Shown one piece after another: positions 43,602 through 54,721 of a stretch of 64,000 nucleotides of DNA. The notes under the pieces were generated by a model. That model saw nothing but the letters and a program-made list of their open reading frames with translations, was not told the origin of the DNA and did no database searches. The stretch is from Paraconiothyrium sp. Pb-2020 (lineage: Eukaryota > Ascomycota > Dothideomycetes > Pleosporales > Didymosphaeriaceae). The stretch spans positions 4,073,286 to 4,137,285 of the forward strand of contig JAJUBI010000004.1 of NCBI GenBank assembly GCA_022419385.1, read 5' to 3'. Position 1 is the first letter of the stretch. Each line of letters begins with the position of its first letter. Both the position numbers and the translations under genes were made by a program.

Positions 43602-44189
43602 CCAAGAAGAATCCAGAATCCAACATGCTATGAGTCCTCATGTAAGCAAACCTAGTTCACATAGTTGATCCACCTCACAGACGTATTGAACCATGTCCTG
43701 ATTGCTCATAGTGGACCCCACAGATCTTACCAAACTTCAGTTATCCCGGTACCACGAGCACCACGAGCTAGGACCGTTGAGTACGGCTGTACATTGATTG
43801 GCTGCGTGTTTGGCCACTGAAGTATTGGTCGCGGTACCATAATGTCCAAGCTTCGATAATGAGGGCTACTATGAGTGTTTGGCGGATGGTAGGAATAGCG
43901 ACGAGCTCGACGCTTTGCTTTTGATTGATAGAGTTGAATCGTTGGTTCATTGAGGTATCATGTTAGAAGTAGATGCGTGCTCTGTGTGAATGTACATGAA
44001 GGCATGCGCAATGGAGACCTGTGGGCAAGAGTGCTCTCATGGTCAACCTCATGCAATATAGACTACACGCTTACATACAGCGCAAATGGTGTCCTAAACG
44101 AGTCAAAACTCATTGCCTTCTGCTCATGCTTGCATTTATTCTTGGTCCTGCATCCAGCTCTCTTGTACGTGTAGTCTTGAACCTCTTTT
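43602..44189. other. Intergenic, nothing recognised
   Basis: This 0.59 kb lies between the 3' ends of two convergent genes. No structure was seen. Confidence 0.4.
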
Positions 44190-46112
44190 CTAGATCAACA
44201 TTAATTTTGTATTAGCCTTCTCAAGGTCACTTGCAAGCTCCCCGCGCATCGCGAAATGAACGTACGCTTCTCCAACAAGATGATAACGTCCTTCACCATG
44301 CAACTGCACCTCAGCAGGCCTAAGTACAAATGGCGTCGCCATTCCGAGCACCAAAGCACATATATCGCCCGCTTGTGCACATTTCGGGACAAGCGCAAAT
44401 CGCCCACTCTTTATAATTCCAAACCGCCTTTCACTGCAATTTCGAGAATGCGTCTCGAATCTACCAGCCTCTTTGTCTTGCCTCTTCGACACAACATGTC
44501 TGCTATCAATGAATCGACTTCTGCATCTATTCTCAAGAACTCGACGGTATGCCTTGAAAATGCGCTTGTGCTCTTTTCGGCTTATTATGCGGGGGTTATT
44601 GTAACCTGTGACGAGGGTATAGCTAAAATCATCCTCGTATCGAGCCCGATCCAGCTCTTGAACAGACCCGAGGAACCGCTCGAATGCAGCTGAGACTTGC
44701 TCCCATAATAATTCGACATAAGGACGTCGTACAGCGCGAAGACCCTCGTCCCATCGTTCTGGATCGAGGGAGAGATTTTCGCTCTTGAGAAGCTCGGAGG
44801 TCCAACACAGTTCATCAAAGACTCGTCCTTGAAGTACGAGAATCCGATTGTCTTGAATGCGATATGGTACGCTTTCCACTCTCCCTCCTGCTTTATGTCC
44901 CAGTCCGATATTGCCTATAGTAAACATTGGCCTTTGAGCCGGTGTATCAAGTCGCCACCGTGGAACCCATGACGGTCCTCTGCTTCCGGTAACCTCTTCA
45001 TCAGAGCAGTGCTGCACGAAGCAAAGGACATAAGGTGCTTCAGGGCTCCTGAAAAGCGCATTTGCTAATTCGAGGTTAACTTCTTCTTCAAGCTTGCCGT
45101 AGTCCGGCTCTATTATTGACTTTCCGTCGCCACCTAACGCGAGAGGATTTCCCAAAAAGGCGTAAATGTGATCTTTCGGCTCTGAGGCACGTAGCGATTT
45201 GCCAATGAGCAATACGTCCAAGAATAGTCCACTGTGGGGAGGGTGCTGCTGGCTCAGCCTTTTGAAGTAATATTGTCTGTTCGGTCCCCAGGATTCTGTC
45301 TTCCCGTAAATGCGATAAACGCAGCGAAAAAGAACTCTCAAAAACTTCAGTGCTGCATTGTCTCCTCCTATCAGACTGATGATGTTGGAGCTCCCGTCGC
45401 AGAAACACGCAAGCTCAACCAGGTCAGCGAAATCCATTGTCGCATTACCCCAGTGTAGTTGCGCATTTTGAGAGAGTGCTACTTCTTGGACGACCCAGAC
45501 TCGTGAGAACCAGGGCAGTTCCATTAGTGTTGCAAGGTTCAATCCTCTGTTCGAATCTCTACAGAGATCATTGGTGACGATTGTGTGAGGCACCTTCGAA
45601 GGCTCTCCGTAACCGTGCAGAAACTTGATCCATTGCCGTATAAGATCGAAGAGATTCTGAGCAATGCCACATTCGTCAGGTCCGAGCCAGATATGAACGC
45701 GTGTCGCGTTTTCATAAACCAGGCCCATCCTCTTAACTTGATGATTCTTCTCTTTGGTATCTCTCTGATTGATCGACATAGCATCCGCCCAAAGACGAAC
45801 TGACCCGCCAGGGTTCTTCGTCCGGATTGCGCGAAGAGCGCCCGCCAAGTTGGCCGTCACACGCATGGATTTCTTGCAGCAGATGATCTCGACGTCTTTT
45901 CCTTCTCCCCAAACGTACGATATGGCATCGTATGGGTCTTGAGCATGGTGACGTAGCTCTGTTATCAAGTTGCACTCAATATCCTCGGTTGCCGGGAGTA
46001 ACTCAATGATACGGATGTGGTCCTCGCTTGGCAGCGTTGTGTATTCGAATTGATCCATTGCGTTATTGCAATATCGGTGTTCCAAGTGAAGCTGAACGTC
46101 GTGCACAGCCAC
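44190..46112 (-). CDS. HET-domain protein, intact (HET-6/TOL-like)
   Basis: This is one uninterrupted frame of 640 aa, probably starting at the first Met or at MDQFEYTTLPSEDHIRIIEL. The HET domain is complete: DPYDAISYVWGEGKD (about residue 60), LWADAMSINQRDTKEKNHQV, NATRVHIWLGPDE and PWFSRVWVVQEVALSQNAQL. The C-terminal half carries DHIYAFLGNPLA and ends FALVPKCAQAGDICALVLG and RYHLVGEAYVHFAMRGEL, as in the family. HET proteins act in vegetative incompatibility. Partner and allele specificity cannot be inferred. It lies 14 kb from the decayed HET gene, with little similarity outside the domain. Confidence 0.92.
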   Translation of the reverse strand: MAVHDVQLHLEHRYCNNAMDQFEYTTLPSEDHIRIIELLPATEDIECNLITELRHHAQDPYDAISYVWGEGKDVEIICCKKSMRVTANLAGALRAIRTKNPGGSVRLWADAMSINQRDTKEKNHQVKRMGLVYENATRVHIWLGPDECGIAQNLFDLIRQWIKFLHGYGEPSKVPHTIVTNDLCRDSNRGLNLATLMELPWFSRVWVVQEVALSQNAQLHWGNATMDFADLVELACFCDGSSNIISLIGGDNAALKFLRVLFRCVYRIYGKTESWGPNRQYYFKRLSQQHPPHSGLFLDVLLIGKSLRASEPKDHIYAFLGNPLALGGDGKSIIEPDYGKLEEEVNLELANALFRSPEAPYVLCFVQHCSDEEVTGSRGPSWVPRWRLDTPAQRPMFTIGNIGLGHKAGGRVESVPYRIQDNRILVLQGRVFDELCWTSELLKSENLSLDPERWDEGLRAVRRPYVELLWEQVSAAFERFLGSVQELDRARYEDDFSYTLVTGYNNPRIISRKEHKRIFKAYRRVLENRCRSRFIDSRHVVSKRQDKEAGRFETHSRNCSERRFGIIKSGRFALVPKCAQAGDICALVLGMATPFVLRPAEVQLHGEGRYHLVGEAYVHFAMRGELASDLEKANTKLMLI

Positions 46113-46314
46113 AAGCTCAGCAGCTAGGTATACCTAGGCTTGGCAGACGGCAGCCTGATCCAGTTCGGACAAAAGTCTTACAAACGATATTAGAGCAATT
46201 GTACATCATGACCGTGCACCTTTATGATCTACAGGTGTATTAATTACGAAGTTACAAAATCATATGCAAACGCAACAGGGTATCGGTATCTCGCAGGAAT
46301 CGAGTTGACGCCTT

Positions 46315-47768
46315 CTATTCGTGCTTGCCCTTCTTCTCATCCTTTTTATCGCACACCTTGTGGAAATCCTTGTGCTTCTCCGCTCCCTTTCCGATGAGAT
46401 CCTCGAAGTCCGCGAGCGGACAACTCGCGCCAGGTCCACTTTGGCAGTCAGGAATCGGTCGCGGCGCCGTGTTTGCGATGAAGCGGATGAACTCGCCGGG
46501 TCCTTCGCCGGAGACAGCACCGCGCTCGCAAGTCATTTTCTCCATGCCTACGTGGCCGAGGAAAGGAATCAAATCGGCCATTCGCCACGCTCGTGTCCAC
46601 TTAAGATTTGTCAGCAAAAATTACAGAATATTAACGGGGTACGTACATTGATGTGATCCGCAGGGAACTGTTCCACAGCCTTGGACGAAGAGTTGAACAA
46701 TCCCAACGCCGTCGCGACGAAAGGAGGGACCTCGCGATGTGTGAAGGACAGGAAGAATCGTTGTTCGTCCGGCCAACCCTCGCCAGGCTTGCCGCGCTCT
46801 TCAATCGACTGGAAGATCTTGGATTGCGCGTGCAACCAAGGAAAGCCAAGGTAGGGGGACAGAGGATTCATTGGTCCGACCATGTATGCATACTTCAGGT
46901 CCCAGGCGTACTCGTATGCCATCCACTCGGCGTCATTGAAGACACCACAGATCTTGGATCGCTTGCCATTGATGGCACTCTCGTAGCCGCAGAGTTGCTG
47001 GAGGCCAACGACATCCTTCGGTGTCAACTTGAACGGCATGTATGGAGCAAGTCGGGTCGCAACGCTCGCGCCGTATATATTGATGAAGGTCTCCTGTTCC
47101 TCGGTGCCAGGCTCTTTCGAGAAGGCAGCGCAGGATTTGTGTGGGATCAATGACTCCATTGCCCCATCTTTGTTCTTCTTGACCTGAACGATTTCGACGG
47201 TGTCATTGTGCGCCCAAGCCTTGATAAAGCTCTTAGCAGTATCGTATGTTCGAGATTTCTTGTCAGCGAGGATGCGCTTGGTGTTGGGTACGAGATGTTC
47301 GTATCTTTCGAGCAGGTGTTTGCCAACCTTGGCCGCATCGACAGCGCCCGAAGGGGTCAATTCCTCCAATTTGTCTTCTTCGATGGGCGACTGCCATTTC
47401 GACATGAACGAGAGGGGTCCGGACCAGCCATCGCGATGTTTTTCAAGCTTCCATAAGAATGGTTTGATGTACTCATCATACTCCTTGTCGTTGGCGTATA
47501 TCGCTCCATGTCTCACCAGATAAGAGGCGGCGCTAACGTTGCAACCTTCCGGAGCCTTGTGCTCGAGTCCAAAGCCCACAGCATCAAAATATGGCGAGAT
47601 GCCGGGAAGATGCAGCAACGGGTCGAATTGGTAGCCTTGCGAATGATCCAGTGGCTGTAGTGGGATCTGGCTTGGTTGGCCACCAGAAAAAGCTGGTAGG
47701 GCCACAGCCGAAGCTGCGGATGCCAACAGAAGCGCACGCAAGGACATGTGAGAAAGCGAGGCAATCAT
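46315..47768 (-). CDS. Secreted histidine acid phosphatase-like protein
   Basis: Two exons (47768-46647, 46599-46315) give 468 aa. The likely start is the Met at 47747, opening the signal peptide MSLRALLLASAASAVALPAF. The phosphate-binding motif is YLVRHGAIYANDKEY, with the nucleophile His in RHG. RILADKKSRTYDTAKSF matches the next conserved block. The C-terminal motif, usually HD, is here FTHREVPPFVATALGL. Exon 2 adds TRAWRMADLIPFLGHVGMEK and a Lys-rich acidic tail. The branch hydrolyses phosphomonoesters, and some members act on phytate. The lack of the usual Asp after the His makes the proton donor uncertain. The intron has GTACGT and TTAAG ends. Confidence 0.88.
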
Positions 47769-48176
47769 CGGATGGGCAATTCATCGAAGAGAGACATGTC
47801 GATTTTGTTTCGGGCCAAGGGTCCATGACGTCAAATCCCGGTCCCTGGCAGAAGCGCATGTTCTAACGGCGAATGGCATGGTCTAGCCGCGTAGTGCGTC
47901 ACTATATTTACTTGCAACATTTATGATCTACTAGATTGCTACCTCGTCCGCATATATCTGTTGAAACAACTGTGAGATCATATACGATATCGTGTTCCTC
48001 GTGAGTGCTGTTAGCGCTGGTGTGAAGGAGCTCCGATGTTGCACAGCATGTAGGAGTGGGGCTGGGGTTCCATAAGAGGCCGCCTGCGCGCGCGATTCAG
48101 CCTCGCAGGCAGAACTTATTCTCTTTGCATTCCATCGCGACGTGAGCCTTCTGCGATACTGCATATACGGGCTCCC
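47769..48176. other. Divergent intergenic between the phosphatase and the fusion regulator
   Basis: This 0.4 kb is shared upstream DNA. I see no coding frame or clear motif. Confidence 0.4.
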
Positions 48177-49982
48177 ATGGAGGCTGAGAGCATGGAAACG
48201 CAACGAGCCGCTGGTCGCTCACGAGCGTGCCAGCCCTGCAAAAGAGCTCATCTAAGCTGCAGTGAGTGGAGACTTTTCTTCTCAGCTCTCTCTATCCTGT
48301 ATAGAAAACGCTGTCGCTTCTAATACAGGTACGAACAGATCATGAACGGCCGTGTAGACGTTGCATTAAACGCGGCTTGCAGGACCAGTGTATGGCAACA
48401 AGGTCGTACAGTCCCGGACCTCGTACACTGCTCTCGATGAATCCTGCGCTGGTGGCTCGACAACGCTTGGCCAGAGCTGCTGCCTCCCCGCGCGCGTTCG
48501 ATCACACTGGCCAAACATGTCCAGTTGGAAAGACACCCCGAGTTACTGCAACACTATGGGAGGATCAAGGCTCCCTTGTTTTCCACGTGGAGTGGGAAGG
48601 TATAACGGTGTCTAGGAGAGAGGATAACCACATGATCAATGGTACCAGGCTGTTGAACGTAGCGGGTCGGTCCCGCGGGACAAGAGAAGCTATACTGAAC
48701 GCGGTCGTACCGAGGGACGTTGTGAAGAACGGGCCAACGCGCCTCCAAGGAGTGTGGTACGTTCGAGAGGCTACCATTGCTTAATCGTTGTACTAAAGCG
48801 TCTAGGATTTCTTTTGAACGTGCACTGGAACTTGCGAACCAGCACAAAATCACCGAAGATTTGTACCCATTGTTCGTTCAAGATCTCGGCGCCCTATTGT
48901 ATCATCCAGTGAACCAGATGCGAACCCCATCTGCGCCCAGTGCACCACCACTAGTAGCCTCTCGGGGCTCAGCCATCTGCCATTTGCTTAATGATGTGGA
49001 GTCGCTCTCTTTACAGGATCATCAGCCTCCTTCCCCTCCACCCCCACCATCAGCCCATTCCACTATGGAAGGCATAGAGGCATCCCACCCGACCGCAGTC
49101 CAGGACTATGAATTGCAACTCAGGCTTGAGCAACAGAACAAGAGCGACCCGTTCGCGTTTACGCAAGAGAAAGATCAATTGTGGGAAGGCAGTTGGCTCC
49201 AGGCCTACCAAAACCGACTCATGTTGCTTCAGCAGAAGAACAAGCAGCGTTTAATGAAAAGAAAGGAAACTGACCAAGAGAGCAGGCGGGAGGTTAAAAG
49301 TCAAGACCAACTGATACAGTCCCTCCTTCTTGATCAGGAGACCATGAAGCGCATGCTTGCCGGGCGTGAGCAGGAGAAACAGAAGAAAGCTGGTGGGCTT
49401 GGGAATCATCTGGAAGCGCTCAAACTTGAAGAACAACAGGTTACAAAGCGTCGTTCTAATACCGAAGACGAAGAAAAATTGCCTGCACCACCCGCAAACA
49501 TAAATCCACAGGACTCTGCGATGCAGCTCCGATCAGTTGAGCCGCAGAAAATGGAACTTCGCCAAGAGCCTCGCCCAAAGCAGGAACCCTGGCAGAATAG
49601 CTGGCCGTCTGTTGAGCCTAATGGGGTGCCAGTCAAGGTGAAAAACCAGCAACCCCGGGAATTGCAGACGCAAGGGCACCCCGCGATGGGTAGAGGAGAG
49701 CAGAGTAAGCCTTCACGTATGACTCTTGAGCACTCTGAGATGCAGTTTCATTGTCTCACAGAAGCGCACAAGCAGACCTCTACTGAGCCTACCTGGAAGC
49801 CAGGCAATTTGCAGAGCGAGTGGAAAGGAATAATTTCAGAGCCAACCAACGAGTACAGTCAGCGAATGGATTGGGAAGAAATACTTCCTGGAGACGTCGA
49901 GTCGCCACCGAGCACACCGTGCATGACGCCTCCGGAATCACTGTCGCCAACCTTACCCGATCCTGGTTCCGATTGCGCTTGA
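48177..49982 (+). CDS. Transcription factor with fused Zn2Cys6 and APSES DNA-binding domains
   Basis: Three exons (48177-48261, 48339-48756, 48806-49982) join in frame to 559 aa. Residues 18-46 form a Zn2Cys6 cluster: ACQPCKRAHLSC, then NHERPCRRCIKRGLQDQC, with Cys at 18, 21, 28, 34, 37 and 46, spaced as in Ert1/AcuK-type factors. About 48 residues later comes an APSES domain (about 94-200): VTATLWEDQGSLVFHVEWEG, SRREDNHMINGTRLLNVAG, NGPTRLQGVWISFERALELA and LYPLFVQDLGALLYHP, closest to StuA-type proteins. Exon 2 carries the second half of the zinc cluster and most of the APSES domain in one frame, so the link does not depend on a splice. The C-terminus is Gln/Glu-rich with a coiled coil (RLMLLQQKNKQRLMKRKE). 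No ankyrin repeats are seen. It should be nuclear. Targets are unknown. Confidence 0.88.
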
Positions 49983-50830
49983 GCTCGACACAATGAATTG
50001 TAGTGGAGCTTTGTTTCTGGCCGGTCCCCACTCTGATGGCTGTATAACTGGTGTGTCTGCGGATGATGCTACGCTCGTGACGCATTTCGTAATCTCTCTC
50101 GGTGTATGAGGATAATCTTACGAGTTTGGAAAATCAAGAGGCGTCATAGGTTCAAAGAGTATCGTTGTTACAGTATATACATATTATTTTTTGTTCCTAC
50201 TCGAGAAAGTACGCCTCCGACTAGCATTTTGTCGAAGCCGATCAAGAATCCGTTCAGACAGATCAAGTGAGCATCTGCTGCGACTAGTGTCGCATGTATC
50301 TGCGCTAGAGTACGTACAAGTCTCCATGTACGGCTTGAAACATGTTTAAAGACTACCTCACGGGCAGCTACTAGGTTAAACTGGACGTATGGCTTTTGTG
50401 GAGGGGGGTACATTGTCTTCGCTAACTGCAGGCCGCAGGCCACAGGCGTCATTGCAACCTAGCGACTTGGAATTTCCGTCGCGTGTTGCGACGTAAGGCC
50501 ACTGATCCAAATACGGCGACTAGCGACGACGTACGTGAATTCACGGTATCGATGCATTACCACAGTAATGGCACAGGACTCGTTTCCGTCAACATACCAG
50601 TGGCGTTACTACTAATTCCATCCCATCTACACATACGATGATGTTGTTCGCGTGTCATATGGCCTCGAGTTGCGCTCGGTAATTCTGTCGCGAACGAAAG
50701 CGGACAAAGTCTGCAGTTTTGAGGCTGCAGAATGCTACAAATAAATGGCGGCCATTCGTACTATCGCCTTAATCACATTATACCTCCATTTAAAATCACG
50801 TAAAATTACATCCTCGTAAATAAAGAGGCC
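49983..50830. other. Intergenic, nothing recognised
   Basis: This 0.85 kb holds the 3' region of the fusion regulator and the upstream region of the next small gene. No repeats or domains were seen. Confidence 0.4.
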
Positions 50831-51100
50831 ATGGACGGACGTAAAAGCCTTGTGAGCCCCCAAGAAGACGTTGCAGATTGTAACTTCAGCCTCGACAACT
50901 TTCTGAACTCTTCGCGCTATCGCAAGACAAGTCTCGCGTATTTTGTTATCTCGAATGTCGCACTCATACTTTGCCTCGTCACTTTGTACTTGAATTATCT
51001 CAACAAGAGGCGTGGAGTCGATGTCAAAAAGCAGGTGAGTGTTGTTCTCGTGAACTCAAAGCATTCAATTGACTTGACCGAACAGTCGTATAGTCAGTGA
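50831..51100 (+). CDS. Small single-pass membrane protein (72 aa), unknown
   Basis: Exon 1 (50831-51034) encodes a polar N-terminus of about 36 residues, a membrane helix (FVISNVALILCLVTLYLNYL) and a basic patch (NKRRGVDVKK). A GTGAGT donor and a GAACAG acceptor (intron 51035-51085) add only SYSQ and a stop. Without splicing the frame continues to the same stop, giving 89 aa. The upstream A+T-rich leader and the ATG in GGCCATGG fit a real start. It could be the N-terminal remnant of a longer membrane protein of UstYa-like shape, but no such C-terminus follows. It is not related to the four mini membrane proteins. Confidence 0.4.
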   Translation: MDGRKSLVSPQEDVADCNFSLDNFLNSSRYRKTSLAYFVISNVALILCLVTLYLNYLNKRRGVDVKKQVSVVLVNSKHSIDLTEQSYSQ

Positions 51101-51337
51101 TCGGCAATCTACCGAGAGGATATTGCATGTGGTTCCGACTCAGGTTGGTGATGGTGGTGAATGGTTTCGGCGTGGCGATCGCAGAGTTGCAGAATCATAC
51201 AATTTGCCTACACGATTCATTCATTCGTCACCTTCAGCTCATTAGGATCGAGGAAACTTTACGCCTCTAAATGAAATTTGACTTAATATTATTAAATGGG
51301 AACTGGTATCAATGCATTCATGAAGAAGTATATGCCA

Positions 51338-52193
51338 TCAAGCTCTCATCTCATATATCACCTTTTCTCCCATTACTTCAGCGGCAGCCACACTGCCATG
51401 TAGCTCGAACCTCGGATCCGGTGAAGACAACTCGGCAATCTCATTCCCTCTCAACTCATTGTGTCGCTTTTTCTTTCTCCGCAGCAAGACGTAAAGTATC
51501 GCAGAAAAGGCTACCACACCTACTCCAATGCCAACGCCAACCCCAATATCAATGCTACTTTTGTTTTGGGGGCCTGAGGGATGAGTTGGTGGGCTTAGGT
51601 CAGTAGGTATGTTATTTGTCGGAGTTGTCGATCGTGTGGATGTAGTAGATGATGTCAACGCGAGGACTGATGTCGATGTATGGGACATTGAGGTCTCTGA
51701 GCTAGGCAGTAGTGTGCTAATGGGGAGCACTATCTGCGCAGCCGTTGTATACACGGTCGGAGCCGGAGCGTTGAACATGAACTCAGTCATGTCGCAGCAC
51801 GTCGTGTTGAGATGGCCTGTTCTGTTGTTGAGAGGTGCTGCGCCTCCGTTGTTACAGCACCATGAGTTCGTGTCGGTACATTTCCAATAAAGACTATCCC
51901 CTTCTCGATGATCAGCGAACGGAACTAATACTACAAAGACGCTGGGGATCCATACAGTCGCGACATTTGTCACGTATTGAGCACGCTGGATCACTGAAGG
52001 TCGGATCGGTGCAACCCTCAAGCCACCAGTAGTTGGTGTCGGTACCCAAGGATGCGTGCCGACATAGTCCATTCGTGAGGCAATCTTCGCCCTTCTTACA
52101 ACACGACGTATGCCTATGTTCGAGGAGAGCGGATTGGTTGCAAGGAGCATAGTCAGGGTCTGGATTGCCGTCTTGTCCGTAGCAGGTGGCCAT
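51338..52193 (-). CDS. Cys-rich type I membrane protein with Ser/Thr stalk
   Basis: The N-terminal part (52193 to about 51970) reads MATCYGQDGNPDPDYAPCNQ, SCCKKGEDCLTNGLC, WWLEGCTDPTFSDPAC. The C-terminal part (about 51930-51338), in another frame, reads LYWKCTDTNSWCCNNGG and then a Ser/Thr-rich stalk, a Gly/Val helix (IGVGVGIGVGVVAFSAILYV), a basic stop (LLRRKKKRH) and a cytosolic tail. Both halves match a common fungal layout (Cys-rich ectodomain with GCTDxTxxxxxC and WCC, stalk, one span), so an intron near 51995-51945 must join them; its exact ends are unsettled. No signal peptide is visible at this start, so a 5' exon may be missing. Function is unknown. A surface sensor is possible by analogy. 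Confidence 0.6.
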
Positions 52194-53665
52194 ACTGAAC
52201 GATGCGCTCGTGCGCTTCGACTGAATTCCGGTGTAAAAGGTGCGAAGTCGAATGCAAAGGGCATTTTCGTCTTTGTACTAGCATTTTGGCCCCATGTAGT
52301 GCTCTTTCGGGGGCTGAACGTAGAGGACCATTAAGGAAAAAGTCGTAACACGATCCCGCATGGAAGGCTCCGCCTAGCAATGTATGTTGGCGGTTAATTA
52401 AACCCCTGCCCGCTGATTGGCTTTTAACGCCGTGTCCCTTCTATGGCCACCTGGCTGGGGCCGGTCGGAACAGAGAGAGCTTGAGAAGTGGTGATTTGCA
52501 GTAGCCGGGATATCGAATGCTCTTCTGAGTTTCAGCTCTTGCTGGGATGTCTTCACAGCCATCGGGTTCAACGGGCATGTAGACTAGCGCGATGCCTTGT
52601 TTGCACCTGTGTATCGCCGTATTGATGCGGCTACGTTCAAGGTCGGACAAGGTTATACTTTGTTACACACGCGGCTGATTAGATCGTATCTAGTAGTATA
52701 TCCGTTTGGCAAGATGACAACTGTCCATGTTTTGGAGCCACGCACCGGAGCCTGGCTTAGAAACCACCCATCACTGCCGCAATAGGTGGTCAAACGCCAG
52801 TTCCCCAAAGGTTCAGTCACACTGGCCCCATTGTTCCTGACGTTGCCCAATCACATTCGCCACGTTATGTTGCTCTATCTCCCGATTTTATCCTGTCTCC
52901 TTTTATCTCCGCACTTGCCTGGTTCGCTAGCTCGCTAGCGAAAACTTCCATTCTAGGCATCGTACGGCTTGTAGCCTTGTTGCCTTCTTTTCATCTGTCC
53001 AAATTCTCTCTGAATGAATGTGAAGTAGCCATTCCTTTTCTAACACCTGCTTCACCCGTTCCCTGATGCAAAAAGTTGTGTGCCAGATCGGTCGAGACGT
53101 AATGCACTTGGAGTACTCCCAATCGGCTCAAAATACGATTAAACGTCTCTCCTCCCCCTTGCGAACAGATGGGTTGTGCAACAACCAGACTGGTTCTCCT
53201 TCATGACCCTTTGAACTATTAGTCGTTGTCATTTCTTCTCATCTTACAGAGACTCTTTTTCCCGCTTCGAAACTCGACTTTGTCTTTACTTTCAATTCTC
53301 ACGATTTGCTCGTGACAGTGGGCTTACTGTCTATGGAGGCTCCAAAGGCAGCCCCGGAACATCGTAGGGTCTTTCTCACATTCACTGAAGCGAGCTTTGA
53401 GAACAGAGTCGCTGATAGTATGTCCTATGGCAGGAAGTTCTTCTGTGGCTGCGATGCGCCGTTAATGGTTGATATTATAGGTCGTGGTTTATGTATCGTC
53501 ACGTGCATCGTCTTTCATCACTGAGGTCCCTTTCACCTATCACAACTGGCAGCGCACTTAGCCTGTGCTTGGCATTAGCTCGCTAGTCGGCAAAATAGCG
53601 CCGCACGCCGCAGGTCTGCGAGCAGCAGCATTGCGCACTCTCAAGCAATAGCCGTGGCTTCAACC
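52194..53665. other. Intergenic, nothing firm
   Basis: This 1.5 kb lies between divergent genes. A 65-codon frame beginning MEAPKAAPEHRRVFLTF at about 53333 may be an upstream ORF of the F-box-like gene. Pyrimidine-rich DNA at 53200-53300 fits a promoter or transcript leader. Confidence 0.35.
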
Positions 53666-54721
53666 ATGACCGGCAAACGCAAACGGGACGGGGCAGTCGA
53701 TGACCACGGGGCGCGAAAGAAGCCCATCAAGGTTAGTGTTCTTTGGGTGCAAGTCTAGGTCGCGCAAGATTAATTCGTGAACAAGGACAGCGAGGGCTCG
53801 CCAGCAGAGATAGCACAGCATGCAAAGCAGCCACCCCTTAAGGCCACGCCTTTCAAGTCTACCCGAGGAGAGGTCTCCATGGAGCGCTTGCAGCCTGCCA
53901 CCACCGGTACGACGACGCTGTTCAGTCTTCCACAGGAAATTCGCGACAAGGTGTACCACGAGCTGTGGAAAGACGGACCCGTAATCAAGCAGCAATACGG
54001 TCGCATCAAGTACGATATCACATACATATGGCCCGAGTGTGGGAAGTGGCCGCATAGGAGTTACCGACATCCTTGGCTGCTCACGAACAAGCAAATCCTT
54101 CACGAAGGCATCCAAGAGCTACACAGGCGATCCGTTTGGCACATGTTCGACTACCACGAGCGCAAGAACAAGCGGGACAAGCGAACCAACTACATCTTTC
54201 CGCTTCTAACTCCTGGCTGCGCGCGGTCAGTTCGCATTCACTTGAACACGATGCGATCGAACCTAAACATCAACGTTAAGACCGCGCATCGAATGGTGGA
54301 GAAGATCTGTGCTGATCGTCATGCTTCGTCTCTACGAGGGATCGTTGTCACTCTCTATTGTTACGGCGGCCCTTTCGGGCTTTCCGACAGACCGTTCTGC
54401 TGCAACTTCTCTCCGTTAGAGCGTTTGCGAGGGCTGACTAGCTTGGAGGAACTCTTGGTAATCATTGAGGGTGAAAGGCACTATCCTGCTCCAGCTCGGG
54501 GTCACCTCCAATATGAGCACGATGCGCAGCACCCGACGTACCATCAGTTCAGGGACGACTTCAATCGGCTGGCCAAGCTTCTGCTACCCGAAGCAAAGGT
54601 CCAAGAAGTAACGGTGAACAAGATCATGACTGTACGGCCTGTGCGTTGGGAACCGCGACTCGTGTACGCTCAGAGCACCTTCGCAGTCGCCACGGAACGA
54701 TTTTCTAAGGTCATGACGTGA
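53666..54721 (+). CDS. F-box-like/2EXR-type fungal protein
   Basis: Exon 1 (53666-53731) encodes a basic N-terminus, MTGKRKRDGAVDDHGARKKP. The intron 53732-53785 (GTTAGT to CAAG) leads to exon 2 (53786-54721), giving 333 aa. LFSLPQEIRDKVYHELWKDG near residue 65 is the F-box-like helix found at the start of many fungal domain-of-unknown-function proteins. HPWLLTNKQILHEGIQELH follows as usual for that group. SCF ubiquitin-ligase adaptor function is possible but unproven for this class. No leucine-rich or WD repeats are seen. Confidence 0.7.

Noticed and set aside
53306..53524. 72-codon frame upstream of the F-box-like gene
   Set aside because: It is possibly an upstream ORF in the leader; there is no independent evidence of a gene.
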